Positions 8,418 through 16,388 of a stretch of 64,000 bases of DNA are shown in pieces (within the stretch, counting starts at the first letter, position 1; the number at the start of each line of letters is the position of its first letter). Source of the stretch: Chryseobacterium taichungense (GTDB lineage: Bacteria; Bacteroidota; Bacteroidia; Flavobacteriales; Weeksellaceae). Location of the stretch: contig NZ_FOBV01000001.1 in the NCBI RefSeq assembly GCF_900109935.1, positions 124,001-188,000 of the forward strand, given 5' to 3'. The translations under genes and the position numbers were made by a program. The notes under the pieces were generated by a model. The model was given only the letters and a program-made list of their open reading frames with translations, was not told the DNA's origin and searched no databases.

Positions 8418-10610
8418 TTAAGGTTTTTTGAAAGTTAAAATGAATGTAGTTCCTTCTTTACTGCTTTCATAGTCTACATTTCCGCCTATTCTTTTCATAA
8501 TCCTGTGGACAATTGACAATCCTACTCCATTTCCTTTGAATTTCTTGGCATTATCCATTCTGTTGAAAATCTTAAACATTTTATGCTTATTTTCCTGTGG
8601 AATACCGATCCCATTGTCTGAAATCCTGTAGATGACATGATCACCTTCTTCAGTTCCTTCAATTTCAACTCTTGGTTTTTCCTGTTGGGAAGAATATTTA
8701 ATGGCATTATTGATAATATTTAAAAAAGCTTGATGAAGCATGGTTTTATCAGCAAGAACTTCAGGACAATCTTTGATAACAACCTCACTGTCAGGAGTTC
8801 CGAAAGTGATTTTTGCGTTCTCGATAATTTTTTCGATAGTTTGATAAGTCTCAAGGCTTTCCAGCTGTATTTCACTGTGTTTTGCACGGCTCAACTGTAA
8901 TACATCATGCATCATTTCTGCCATATTATCAATTTCTTCTATGATAGAATTGATCTTATTTTTGCTTTTCTCCGATTCATCATTAAGCGTTTTCAGCAGC
9001 ATCTGCGCATTAAGCTTCATCACTGTAAGCGGAGTTCCAAGGTCGTGCGAAATGGTGTAAGAAAAGCTGTCAAGCTCTTCATTTACCTTTTTAAGCTCAT
9101 CGTTGAGCCTTTTGATCGTATTATAATTTTTATGAGATGTTTCTAATATAAGATCCCGCACAGACTGCAACGCAACAACATTTCTGGAATTCCATCTTTT
9201 CGAATTTCCTTTGATGTCTTCCGTAAATATTTTAAAAGAAGTTCTCGGAGAAAACATTTGTTTTTGCTCTCCATTCTGGTATATAGTTTCAATTTTCTTT
9301 TCAGGATTTCCGGCCCAATCGATATGTTCATCAAACTCTTTACGGAACCAGATCAGAAGATTGTTTTTACTTCTTTCCACGAAATAAATAACGACACCTG
9401 CCGATTTATTATCAAGATCTAATTCTTTCCCAAAATCTCTTAAGAAACTTCTGCTGAGATAAATGCTGTCTTCCGTATTTTCGTGTGCCCATTTCGTTAT
9501 TCTTTCAATCGCAGACACATCGGGAGTAGTTCCATCGGTAACGATTTTCTCTTCTGCAATAACGGCCATACCGTCAGCATCAAGAAAGTTTCTGATTTCA
9601 GCTTTGTTCTCAATTAAAGAATCGAATAAGCTGTTGTATTTTAAAAATTCAGCTTTTAAACGTGAAGCTCTGTCATTTAACTCTAAACGATAGTTCAGCT
9701 CATTTTTTGATTTAAAAGATGAATAAGCATTGGATGCTAAAGCCGTGAAAATGCCCGCCTGTACCCTGTCTTCAAGATCGATATGTTTCGGTTCAGAATT
9801 CTGACACGTTACAAGTCCCCAAAGATAATCGTCAATAATGATGGAGACACTGAAGCTCGAAGAGGCACCCGAATTTTTGATATACTGCCCATGAACAGGC
9901 GACATCCCGCGGGAAGTCGAGTAAGTAAGATCAATATTTTCGTGGGTTTTGCTCAGCAACGGAACTGTCTCCGCATGTACATTGCTGAAAATTCTTTTTC
10001 TTTTTTTAAGATAAAGCTCTCTGGCCTGAATCGGAATGTCTGATTCCGGATAGTGCAACCCCAGATAGCTTTCCAGGTTGTCGTTGGTTTTCTCTGCCAC
10101 GACTTTCCCGGAACCGTCCATCATGAATTTGTAGACCATCATTCGGTCATAATTCACGATTTTTGACAATATATTCAAAAGCTGATCCCAGATTTCCTGA
10201 TCATTTTCTACAATATAAAAGTTATCATATTTATTGGAGATCTGCTTATTGGGATTTACAATTACTTTTTCAAGTTCAAGAAAAATATTGCCTTTACTTC
10301 TGAAAGCAGACAAATGATATTGTTTATCTTCAAGGAAAATTTTATCAAAAAATGTTTCGTTATCTCTCCTTGTAAATTCAGGTAAGGATTTATAAATATC
10401 GGAATTGATAACACTGCCAAAAACTTCAGGAAAGTCTGTAAGTTTCTTATCGAAAAGCAGTTCAATGTTTTCGATTTTAAATATATCCTCAATATTCTTG
10501 CTGAAGAAAGTGATGGAATGAGATTCTGCATCGATGCCAATCAGATAGCCAAAACTTTGTATGTAGCCCGGAATATGGATAGGCTCTTCATGACACTCTA
10601 CAAAATTCAT
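8418..10610 (-). CDS. bphP: Bacteriophytochrome histidine kinase
   Basis: 730-aa red/far-red light sensor kinase. PAS-GAF-PHY-HisKA-HATPase in order. Cys6 in ECHEEPIHIPG is at the usual biliverdin-attachment position. The GAF domain has DRMMVYKF, PESDIP, and SPVHGQYIKNSG with the chromophore-contacting His240. The second chromophore histidine, normally in the ACHH motif, is Gln270 here (LWGLVTCQN). The PHY tongue motif PRTSF is at 455-459. The kinase phospho-acceptor is His522 in SHDLGTPL, with N-box NIINNAIKYS and G-boxes DNGIGIP and GNGVGLS. No response regulator is encoded next to it, so the output partner lies elsewhere. Heme oxygenase follows in the same operon. Confidence 0.95.
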   Translation of the reverse strand: MNFVECHEEPIHIPGYIQSFGYLIGIDAESHSITFFSKNIEDIFKIENIELLFDKKLTDFPEVFGSVINSDIYKSLPEFTRRDNETFFDKIFLEDKQYHLSAFRSKGNIFLELEKVIVNPNKQISNKYDNFYIVENDQEIWDQLLNILSKIVNYDRMMVYKFMMDGSGKVVAEKTNDNLESYLGLHYPESDIPIQARELYLKKRKRIFSNVHAETVPLLSKTHENIDLTYSTSRGMSPVHGQYIKNSGASSSFSVSIIIDDYLWGLVTCQNSEPKHIDLEDRVQAGIFTALASNAYSSFKSKNELNYRLELNDRASRLKAEFLKYNSLFDSLIENKAEIRNFLDADGMAVIAEEKIVTDGTTPDVSAIERITKWAHENTEDSIYLSRSFLRDFGKELDLDNKSAGVVIYFVERSKNNLLIWFRKEFDEHIDWAGNPEKKIETIYQNGEQKQMFSPRTSFKIFTEDIKGNSKRWNSRNVVALQSVRDLILETSHKNYNTIKRLNDELKKVNEELDSFSYTISHDLGTPLTVMKLNAQMLLKTLNDESEKSKNKINSIIEEIDNMAEMMHDVLQLSRAKHSEIQLESLETYQTIEKIIENAKITFGTPDSEVVIKDCPEVLADKTMLHQAFLNIINNAIKYSSQQEKPRVEIEGTEEGDHVIYRISDNGIGIPQENKHKMFKIFNRMDNAKKFKGNGVGLSIVHRIMKRIGGNVDYESSKEGTTFILTFKKP

Positions 10611-10627
10611 ATTATACTTTGATCAAT

Positions 10628-10635
10628 CAAATATA
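10628..10635 (-). promoter_or_regulatory. -7 box (TATATTTG) of the phytochrome-heme oxygenase operon
   Basis: Exact TAnnTTTG match on the minus strand, 18 bases before the ATG at 10610, predicting a leader of about 12 nt. I found no clear -33 TTG. The rest of 10636-10924 is gene-free and AT-rich. It holds a weak hairpin (10826-10842, CTCTC arms) that may end the nucleoid-associated protein gene. Confidence 0.5.
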
Positions 10636-10924
10636 AAGAAAATTTTAAAGGTGTGGTACTTTTTTCGACGAAATACATACCACAGAAATTAAATTAATAA
10701 GCCCTTTAAAAAAATGCTGTAATTTAACATTAAAAAAAGGGAGTTATTTTCTTTATATTATCTTTAACCTTCTTGTTTACAGCCCAAAAGGCTTTTTTAT
10801 TTAGACTTATTTAAAAATAGTTGTCTCTCATTCAGAGAGCAGTAAATCAGCCACAATTTTTACATCGAATTATCTGAAAAGATATAAGATTTCTCTTTCC
10901 GTGATCAGCTGAATATTAATGAAA

Positions 10925-11938
10925 TTAAACTTCTTTTTCGAAGTACAGCATATAGTATTTTCCATTTTCATCTTCTCCCTGGGCGATTTTTTGGCGGTCA
11001 CCATGGATATAAATATGGAAATTTTTATCTAATTTAATGATGCTCTTAAAATGCCTCTGGGTTTTCTTTACCGCTGTTTCATTAATCGGGAATTCTTCTG
11101 CGATATTGATCTGCATATCCTGTTCATAATCCGTTTTGAAATTAACAAAACTTTCGATCACATGCTCATCCTGAAGAACTTCCTTGTTAAAATCATCAAG
11201 ATTAAATTCTTCTTTTTCCTTAAAGAAATTAATGGATTTATTTAGGAAATCGGCCTGATCTGCTCTGGAAACTTCAAATTCCTGAGGCAACTGTTTGGTG
11301 ATATAATCTTTATACACCATCAAAGCTTCCTGAGTATGGAAATATTCGTCGTCGCGCTGTTTTACTTTCAGGAAATCCTCAAACCAGTAATACATATCTC
11401 CGTTTTTATTATTATCAACGACAGAAAGTACATAGCCGGTTTCTTTATCATTGTTGTAGATCAGAGCGGCTTTATCAATCTTGGAAAGGCCGATTCCCTG
11501 GTCTTTTTCGATTTCAAAATTGTCTTCCTGCGGAGAAATTTTAAGGAAAGATTCTCTTTTTTCAGTTTTGAAAATTCCGATTTTATCAACCTTTTCAGTG
11601 CCTTCCCTTTCGTCTTCAAAATAAACAATAAATAATTCTCCCCCCTGAACTCTTGGGTTTTCAGCGGCTTCGAAAAGATGTTTTGCAATATTTTCAGCTT
11701 CCCAAAGAAATTTGGCTTTATCATCAAAAATTTCGGATACCGAACTGTACACCGGATTATTAACCAAATATGAATCGCTGTAAAAATGAAAAGTTTCTTC
11801 TGATTTAAAAGATCCTAAAAAGTAATTTTCCAGAAGCTCTGCCATTCCTTCATCCAGCTGCAATTCTTCCTGAGAAAGGATTAATGACTCTCCATTGATT
11901 TTATTTCCGACTCTGTGTACTACGATTTTTGAAAACAT
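10925..11938 (-). CDS. Nucleoid-associated protein (NdpA/YejK family)
   Basis: 337 aa from the chosen ATG. Resembles the 37-kDa nucleoid-associated proteins of the NdpA/YejK family, as found in Bacteroidota. The N-terminal motif is FSKIVVHRVGNK, and the mid-region has a long mixed alpha/beta segment including FIVYFEDER and a lysine-rich KIGIFKTEKRESF. The frame stays open to a TTG at 11962, but that TTG lies inside a perfect -7 promoter box. I therefore place the start at the ATG at 11938, directly preceded by an AGGAG. Presumed role: binding to and organising DNA. Confidence 0.82.
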   Translation of the reverse strand: MFSKIVVHRVGNKINGESLILSQEELQLDEGMAELLENYFLGSFKSEETFHFYSDSYLVNNPVYSSVSEIFDDKAKFLWEAENIAKHLFEAAENPRVQGGELFIVYFEDEREGTEKVDKIGIFKTEKRESFLKISPQEDNFEIEKDQGIGLSKIDKAALIYNNDKETGYVLSVVDNNKNGDMYYWFEDFLKVKQRDDEYFHTQEALMVYKDYITKQLPQEFEVSRADQADFLNKSINFFKEKEEFNLDDFNKEVLQDEHVIESFVNFKTDYEQDMQINIAEEFPINETAVKKTQRHFKSIIKLDKNFHIYIHGDRQKIAQGEDENGKYYMLYFEKEV

Positions 11939-11959
11939 CTCCTGAATATTTTTGGACTG

Positions 11960-11967
11960 CAAAGATA
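11960..11967 (-). promoter_or_regulatory. -7 box (TATCTTTG) of the NdpA-family gene
   Basis: Exact TAnnTTTG match on the minus strand. It fixes the translation start downstream at 11938, with a ~15-nt leader, and rules out the TTG that overlaps the box. Confidence 0.6.
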
Positions 11968-12068
11968 TTAATTAAATCATACAATCTGCAGAATTTCATT
12001 CTGATAAAAACCTTATCAATATGAGATGATTTTTCTTTATATATTATCTCTAACCACTAATTAACGAC

Positions 12069-12140
12069 ATGATTATCAACAACATAAAAAGCCACATACA
12101 TCACGGGTACGGATTTTGGCATTATGATTGTGAATATTAA
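12069..12140 (+). CDS. Possible 23-aa His/aromatic-rich micropeptide
   Basis: A short ORF with an unusual composition: HIHHGYGFWHYDCEY at the C-terminus holds four His, six aromatic residues and one Cys. It lies 11 bases before the 53-aa membrane peptide gene and on the same strand, so it could be a leader peptide or an independent micropeptide. No SD is visible, and the small size leaves chance as a real alternative. Confidence 0.3.
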   Translation: MIINNIKSHIHHGYGFWHYDCEY

Positions 12141-12151
12141 CAACAAATACA

Positions 12152-12313
12152 ATGGACTTAAAGACTTTAAACAGAATTGATACGCTGAGAAGACTTAAAA
12201 GCAGAGGACCGAAAACTCCGAAATGGCTGAAACCTTATCACGCGCTGCTTTTTATATTCACAGCGATCGCTATTTTAAGTGTATTGATCAGAACGTTACA
12301 ACCCAATCACTAA
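12152..12313 (+). CDS. 53-aa single-TM membrane peptide
   Basis: Too short for routine gene calling. The first 30 residues are basic (MDLKTLNRIDTLRRLKSRG, then TPKWLKPYH). They are followed by one hydrophobic helix at about residues 31-47 (ALLFIFTAIAILSVLI), giving an N-in, C-terminally anchored topology. It ends 12 bases before the next ORF and looks co-transcribed with it. The same layout (basic small TM peptide, then a ~120-aa protein) is repeated immediately downstream. Function unknown. Confidence 0.6.
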   Translation: MDLKTLNRIDTLRRLKSRGPKTPKWLKPYHALLFIFTAIAILSVLIRTLQPNH

Positions 12314-12325
12314 ATTATAAATTAT

Positions 12326-12682
12326 ATGAACTATTTACAAGCCACTCAGGAAATTACCGTTGCAATACCTGAAATCCGTGACGAACTTCAGCAGACAAGG
12401 ATACAGAATTCTTATCACATCATTGAGTTTTTAAATGATAAAATCAAATCGATGATCCGTCAAAACAATACAGACTGTGTATTCAAATGCCTTCAGAAAA
12501 TGAATGAGCTTTATAGCGATGGCGATCAGACTGTAAAAAGTGCCATTGAGAATTCTTTTGTGTATTCATTAGACAACTGTACGGCCTTCTGCAGCGAAGA
12601 GTACCGCGATACTATTTTCAACCGTCTTTCGACTGATTTGCAAAAAGTTTATATCAGACAGATTTACAGTCATAACATCTGA
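12326..12682 (+). CDS. Helical protein of unknown function, paralogue A
   Basis: 118 aa, predicted all-helical and soluble. It shares a recognisable block with the 137-aa product at 12924-13337: a Met-x-x-x-Tyr-x-(Asp/Asn)-Gly segment, then V-x-x-x-I-E-N-x-F-V-x-S, ending with a short Gln/Tyr-rich helix. The two are therefore tandem paralogues. It may belong to a Bacteroidota family of small uncharacterised proteins (perhaps DUF7674), but I am not certain of the family name. It is preceded 12 bases upstream by a single-TM peptide gene. Confidence 0.7.
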   Translation: MNYLQATQEITVAIPEIRDELQQTRIQNSYHIIEFLNDKIKSMIRQNNTDCVFKCLQKMNELYSDGDQTVKSAIENSFVYSLDNCTAFCSEEYRDTIFNRLSTDLQKVYIRQIYSHNI

Positions 12683-12762
12683 TTTTATTACATTTTTAAA
12701 CTGTTTCATTACAAAAACACAATAATTAACTCAACAAAAAGGTAATTAATAATCAATCATTT

Positions 12763-12894
12763 ATGAAATCTAAAATACGAAAAATATCAGACTGGAAAAG
12801 CTTTGAAACAACTACCAACAGACATAATATAGAGATTTTAGCCACACACATCGCTGTGATTATAGGGGTATTTATTTTTGCTGCTTACCTTTAA
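12763..12894 (+). CDS. 43-aa single-TM membrane peptide
   Basis: A basic N-terminus (MKSKIRKISDWKSF) precedes one C-terminal hydrophobic helix at about residues 27-43 (ILATHIAVIIGVFIFAAYL). It matches the 53-aa peptide at 12152-12313 in size, charge pattern and topology, but not clearly in sequence. It starts 80 bases after paralogue A and ends 29 bases before paralogue B, forming the second copy of a two-gene unit. Confidence 0.55.
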   Translation: MKSKIRKISDWKSFETTTNRHNIEILATHIAVIIGVFIFAAYL

Positions 12895-12923
12895 ACTTTG
12901 GTACAGTTTTAGCGTAAACAAAA

Positions 12924-13337
12924 ATGCTCGAAATATTAATTATGATGAATGCACACATGCAAACTATTAATCAAAAAATAGCTGTTGAATATTTAAAGTT
13001 TTTTTATCCGCCACTTCGTGCTGAAATAACACAACTATCTGTACAGGAGAACTTCGCAGGAATTATTCAGTCTACGATTAATTATCTGAAAAATCTGCTA
13101 CTGGAATCAAAAATAAATATCATCTCCCACCATATCAAATTGATGGACTGGATTTACAGAAACGGAAATTCTTATGTAAGGGATATTATAGAAAACCTCT
13201 TTGTAAGATCTTTTGAGAGTTTTAAGAAGCACGCTAAAATACAGCACTGGAAATTGCTTTATCAATATATGCCTGTGAGTTTTCAGCAAATATATGATCA
13301 TCAGCGAAGTCAGGACAAAATATTTTTCGGTAAATAA
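12924..13337 (+). CDS. Helical protein of unknown function, paralogue B
   Basis: 137 aa. Aligns by eye with paralogue A over its C-terminal half: MDWIYRNGNSYVRDIIENLFVRSF against MNELYSDGDQTVKSAIENSFVYSL, split here into short blocks (Y-x-x-G, V-x-x-x-IEN-x-FV-x-S). The first candidate ATG at 12924 is followed in frame by several Met codons within 12 residues, so the start could be up to 33 bases further on. A perfect-stem terminator follows 13 bases after the stop and closes the small-gene cluster. Function unknown. Confidence 0.7.
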   Translation: MLEILIMMNAHMQTINQKIAVEYLKFFYPPLRAEITQLSVQENFAGIIQSTINYLKNLLLESKINIISHHIKLMDWIYRNGNSYVRDIIENLFVRSFESFKKHAKIQHWKLLYQYMPVSFQQIYDHQRSQDKIFFGK

Positions 13338-13350
13338 TATGCTAAAACAA

Positions 13351-13379
13351 TTCGGGCGAAACCTTTGGTTTCGCCCGAA
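13351..13379. terminator. Bidirectional terminator
   Basis: A perfect 13-bp stem (TTCGGGCGAAACC) with a TTT loop between converging paralogue B and thioredoxin genes. Confidence 0.85.
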
Positions 13380-13383
13380 CTTA

Positions 13384-13899
13384 TTAATTCTTCTTCGTAA
13401 AAACTTTTTGTATCGTCTGAAGATCCTTATCATTCATCTTTGAAGATTTCTTAAGTTTTGCAACGAAAGCATCGACTTCTTCAGGAGTTGACGGGCATCC
13501 CAGATTTTCATTTTTATCATTAAAAGAATCTGCAAGAACTTCCCCTTTAGGATTCAGAACCAACCAGAAAGGGAGGCCGGCATCTTTTCCTTTATATTTG
13601 TCCATTAGTTCTTCTCCTCCGGGATTTTCAAGTTTCTTTTTATCTCCCATTTCCTGAACATCTACATAAGCCGTAATAAATTTTTTCTCAAAAATAGATT
13701 GGGTTTCAGGAAGATTCATATTCTTTTCCATTACGTGACACCACTTGCACCAGGAAGCATGAAACATCAGAAGTACATTTTTATTTTTTGCTTTTGCTTC
13801 AGTGAGTGCTTTATTGAGCACAACATCCGCTTTTTCCTGAGCAAAATTTAACTGGAATAAAAACATTCCCAACAGGAAAAGTATCTTAGAAATTCTCAT
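13384..13899 (-). CDS. Secreted thioredoxin-fold protein
   Basis: 171 aa with a signal peptide (residues 1-20, ending NFAQ). The thioredoxin-like fold has the redox motif WCKWCH at about residues 50-55 and a cis-Pro loop (AGLPFWLVLNPKGE). This arrangement matches periplasmic thioredoxin_7/DUF255-like proteins that handle disulfides in exported proteins. It is monocistronic and converges on the small-gene cluster, sharing the hairpin terminator there. Confidence 0.88.
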   Translation of the reverse strand: MRISKILFLLGMFLFQLNFAQEKADVVLNKALTEAKAKNKNVLLMFHASWCKWCHVMEKNMNLPETQSIFEKKFITAYVDVQEMGDKKKLENPGGEELMDKYKGKDAGLPFWLVLNPKGEVLADSFNDKNENLGCPSTPEEVDAFVAKLKKSSKMNDKDLQTIQKVFTKKN

Positions 13900-14105
13900 T
13901 TTTAATCGGTTTTAAAATTATACGAATGTATACATTTTCTTGTGTTTTTTAAATAAATTTATCATTAGACTTTGGAAAATAATTTAAAAACTTATTCGGC
14001 CCTAATTTTAAAAATCTCCAGTCAATAAACATTTCACCCTTTAGTTTTTCAGTTTGAACATTTTATTTATATCATTGGAATTAATATTTTACTTTCTTTG
14101 TACAA

Positions 14106-15125
14106 ATGATCAGAAACGAGAGAAAAATTTATATTTACAGCGCCCTGCTGATTACTTTGGTCGCCAATTCCGCAAAGCTGATGGCCCTTAATTCCGATGG
14201 AATTATTGCCCGCTACTGGCAGTTCAACATTTGGGAATACGGGTTCCAGTTTCTGTATAATATGGTATTTTGTGTGGTTTTGCTGCATCTTAACCTTTCA
14301 AAGGGAAAACTTTTCAGCATTTACAGGGAAAACAAGCAGTGGCCGAAATTATATGTTTTCAATATATTGCTGATTGTGGCGTTTATTATTTTAGGGAGTT
14401 TCATTCATAATGCATTATTTGGATCGCTGCCTCTTCCGAGGATCCGAATCAGAGGATATTTTGCCAGATTTTTACTCAGCAGCGTAATGATTGCAGTGGT
14501 TATTCGCCTTATTCTTCTGATGCGCGAAAGCAGAAATAAAGATCTTATTAATGAACAGCTGCATACAGCTTATCTCCAGGCTCAATTGAAGTTGCTTCAG
14601 GAACAGCTTAATCCACATTTTCTGTTTAATACGCTAAGCAGTCTTTCTGCCATGGTAAGGGAAAATCCCAACCTTGCCCAATCCTATATCCTTCATCTGT
14701 CTAAGGTTTTCAGATACACGCTTGTGCATTCAGGTAACGATATGGTAACGATAAATACAGAGCTTCAGCATTTGGAGTCTTATATTCAGCTCGTAAAAAT
14801 GCGGCTTGAAAATGCCTTTCAGATTCAGATCAATATCAATAAGCATGTTACAGACAAAAAATTGCTTCATTTGTCACTACAGCCACTGGTGGAGAATGCT
14901 GTTAAGCACAACAAGGCTACAATTTCAAATCCTTTGATTATCAACATTTATGACGAAAATGACAGGATCATTGTAAAGAACAATCTTCAACCGATGAGCA
15001 GCGAAGCAGAAAGCACCGGACTTGGCCTAACCAACTTGAATGAAAGATACAGATTACAAACAAACCATGAGATAGAAATTTATCAGAACGGTGAATATTT
15101 TATAGTTAAATTGCCATTATTATGA
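14106..15125 (+). CDS. LytS-type sensor histidine kinase
   Basis: 339 aa. Four N-terminal TM helices (residues ~10-140) form the sensor. A linker coiled coil leads to the His_kinase domain with the phospho-acceptor in LNPHFLFNTLSSL, followed by ATPase motifs (LVENAVKHNK as N-box, GLGLTNLNERY as G-box). Its last codon overlaps the start of the response regulator gene by 4 bases (ATGA), so the two are translated together. The signal is unknown. Confidence 0.94.
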   Translation: MIRNERKIYIYSALLITLVANSAKLMALNSDGIIARYWQFNIWEYGFQFLYNMVFCVVLLHLNLSKGKLFSIYRENKQWPKLYVFNILLIVAFIILGSFIHNALFGSLPLPRIRIRGYFARFLLSSVMIAVVIRLILLMRESRNKDLINEQLHTAYLQAQLKLLQEQLNPHFLFNTLSSLSAMVRENPNLAQSYILHLSKVFRYTLVHSGNDMVTINTELQHLESYIQLVKMRLENAFQIQININKHVTDKKLLHLSLQPLVENAVKHNKATISNPLIINIYDENDRIIVKNNLQPMSSEAESTGLGLTNLNERYRLQTNHEIEIYQNGEYFIVKLPLL

Positions 15126-15901
15126 TCCCAAACCTCCGTATTATACTGATAGAAGACGAGGCGGCCACAGCAAGAAATCTGGAATTTATACTGAAAGAAA
15201 TAAATCCTGATATTGAGGTTATTACAACCTTACAAAGCATCGCGGAATCTGTAGATTACTTGTCTGCATGTAATCATGATTATGATCTTATATTTTCGGA
15301 TATCAGACTTTCAGATGGACTGTCATTTGAAATTTTCAGACAAACAAGCATCAAAAAACCGGTCATTTTTGTTACAGCTTACAGTGATTATGCACTAGAA
15401 GCTTTCCGGAACAATGGAATTGATTATGTTTTAAAGCCTTTTGATAAAGAGGAAATCCAACGTACTCTACTGAAATACAATACCATCATTGCTGCTGATA
15501 TCAAACTGGAACAGACCAAGACATCAGCCTTACTGCAACAGCTTCAGTCTGCAACAAAGAATTATAAAAAGTCTTTCCTGATCCATTATTGTGGCCGACT
15601 TATTCCTGTAGATTCCGCTAAAATCAGTTGGTTTTATACGGCCAATGAAATTGTATATGCCTGCACAGCAGACGGACAGAAATATACCATAGAATTCACA
15701 CTCGAACAGCTGGAACGAGAGCTGAATCCCGAACTTTTTTTCCGGGCTAACCGTCAGTTTATTGTTAACCGGAACGCCATAGATACCATAGAATATTTTT
15801 TTAACGGAAGACTTTTAATCAAAATTCATCCTTCACCACAGGAACAGGTAATCGTCAGTAAGGCAAAAGCCATGATGTTTAGAAAATGGCTGGACCAATG
15901 A
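15122..15901 (+). CDS. LytTR-family response regulator
   Basis: 259 aa. Receiver domain with the acidic pair ED near residue 12, phospho-Asp in IFSDIRLSDG, VTAYSDYA switch residues and the KPF lysine. The C-terminal ~100 residues are a LytTR DNA-binding domain (SWFYTANEIVYACTADG, then FFRANRQFIVNRNAI). It is the cognate partner of the overlapping LytS-type kinase. The two small secreted-protein genes after it have their own -7 box and are plausible targets, though this is inference. Confidence 0.95.
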   Translation: MIPNLRIILIEDEAATARNLEFILKEINPDIEVITTLQSIAESVDYLSACNHDYDLIFSDIRLSDGLSFEIFRQTSIKKPVIFVTAYSDYALEAFRNNGIDYVLKPFDKEEIQRTLLKYNTIIAADIKLEQTKTSALLQQLQSATKNYKKSFLIHYCGRLIPVDSAKISWFYTANEIVYACTADGQKYTIEFTLEQLERELNPELFFRANRQFIVNRNAIDTIEYFFNGRLLIKIHPSPQEQVIVSKAKAMMFRKWLDQ

Positions 15902-15966
15902 TCTGTTTTACCACCTGATTTGGTCGGTTCACCCTTTTTTATTTTAAGATAAGCTATTGCTATTGC

Positions 15967-15974
15967 TACATTTG
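15967..15974 (+). promoter_or_regulatory. -7 box (TACATTTG)
   Basis: Exact TAnnTTTG match 28 bases before the ATG at 16002, with no convincing -33 element. It may be the point of control by the upstream LytTR regulator. Confidence 0.5.
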
Positions 15975-16001
15975 TTTTATTAAAAACTTAAAATTTCCAA
16001 G

Positions 16002-16388
16002 ATGATTCTAAACACAAAAAAACAGACGACTTTTCTGGTAGCGGTTTTTATATGCATTGCATGTACAGGCTTATCAGCACAGAAAAGTAAATTAAAAGAC
16101 AGCACTCCGGAACAACGTGCAAAAATGCAGACGGAGTGGATGACGACTAAATTAACCTTAAATGCTTCACAAGTTCAGCAGATCTCAGCACTTAACCTTC
16201 AGTACGCCCAGAAGAATGAGCCTATCATTCAAAGTAATGACAGCAAAGTCTCCAAATTTAAAAAACTGAAAGCTTTACAGAAAGAAAAATCTAATGCGCT
16301 CAGCCAAATTTTAAGCGAGGAACAGTATAAAAAATATGAGGAGATTAAAGATCAAATGATTCAAAACTTTAAAAATAAAAGAAAATGA
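16002..16388 (+). CDS. Secreted Spy/CpxP-like helical protein
   Basis: 128 aa with a signal peptide (residues 1-26, ending GLSAQ). The mature part is helical and highly charged, with the pattern TPEQRAKMQTEWM, then LTLNASQVQQISALN, ending SEEQYKKYEEIKDQM. This resembles the short LTxxQ-type helices of Spy/CpxP-like periplasmic proteins found in Bacteroidota. It overlaps the next gene by 4 bases, so the pair is one operon. Exact role unknown; a chaperone or envelope-stress role would be inference from family resemblance. Confidence 0.75.
   Translation: MILNTKKQTTFLVAVFICIACTGLSAQKSKLKDSTPEQRAKMQTEWMTTKLTLNASQVQQISALNLQYAQKNEPIIQSNDSKVSKFKKLKALQKEKSNALSQILSEEQYKKYEEIKDQMIQNFKNKRK

Noticed and set aside
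11939..11962. TTG start for the nucleoid-associated protein gene
   Set aside because: The TTG is part of the -7 box TATCTTTG, so it would lie upstream of the transcript start.
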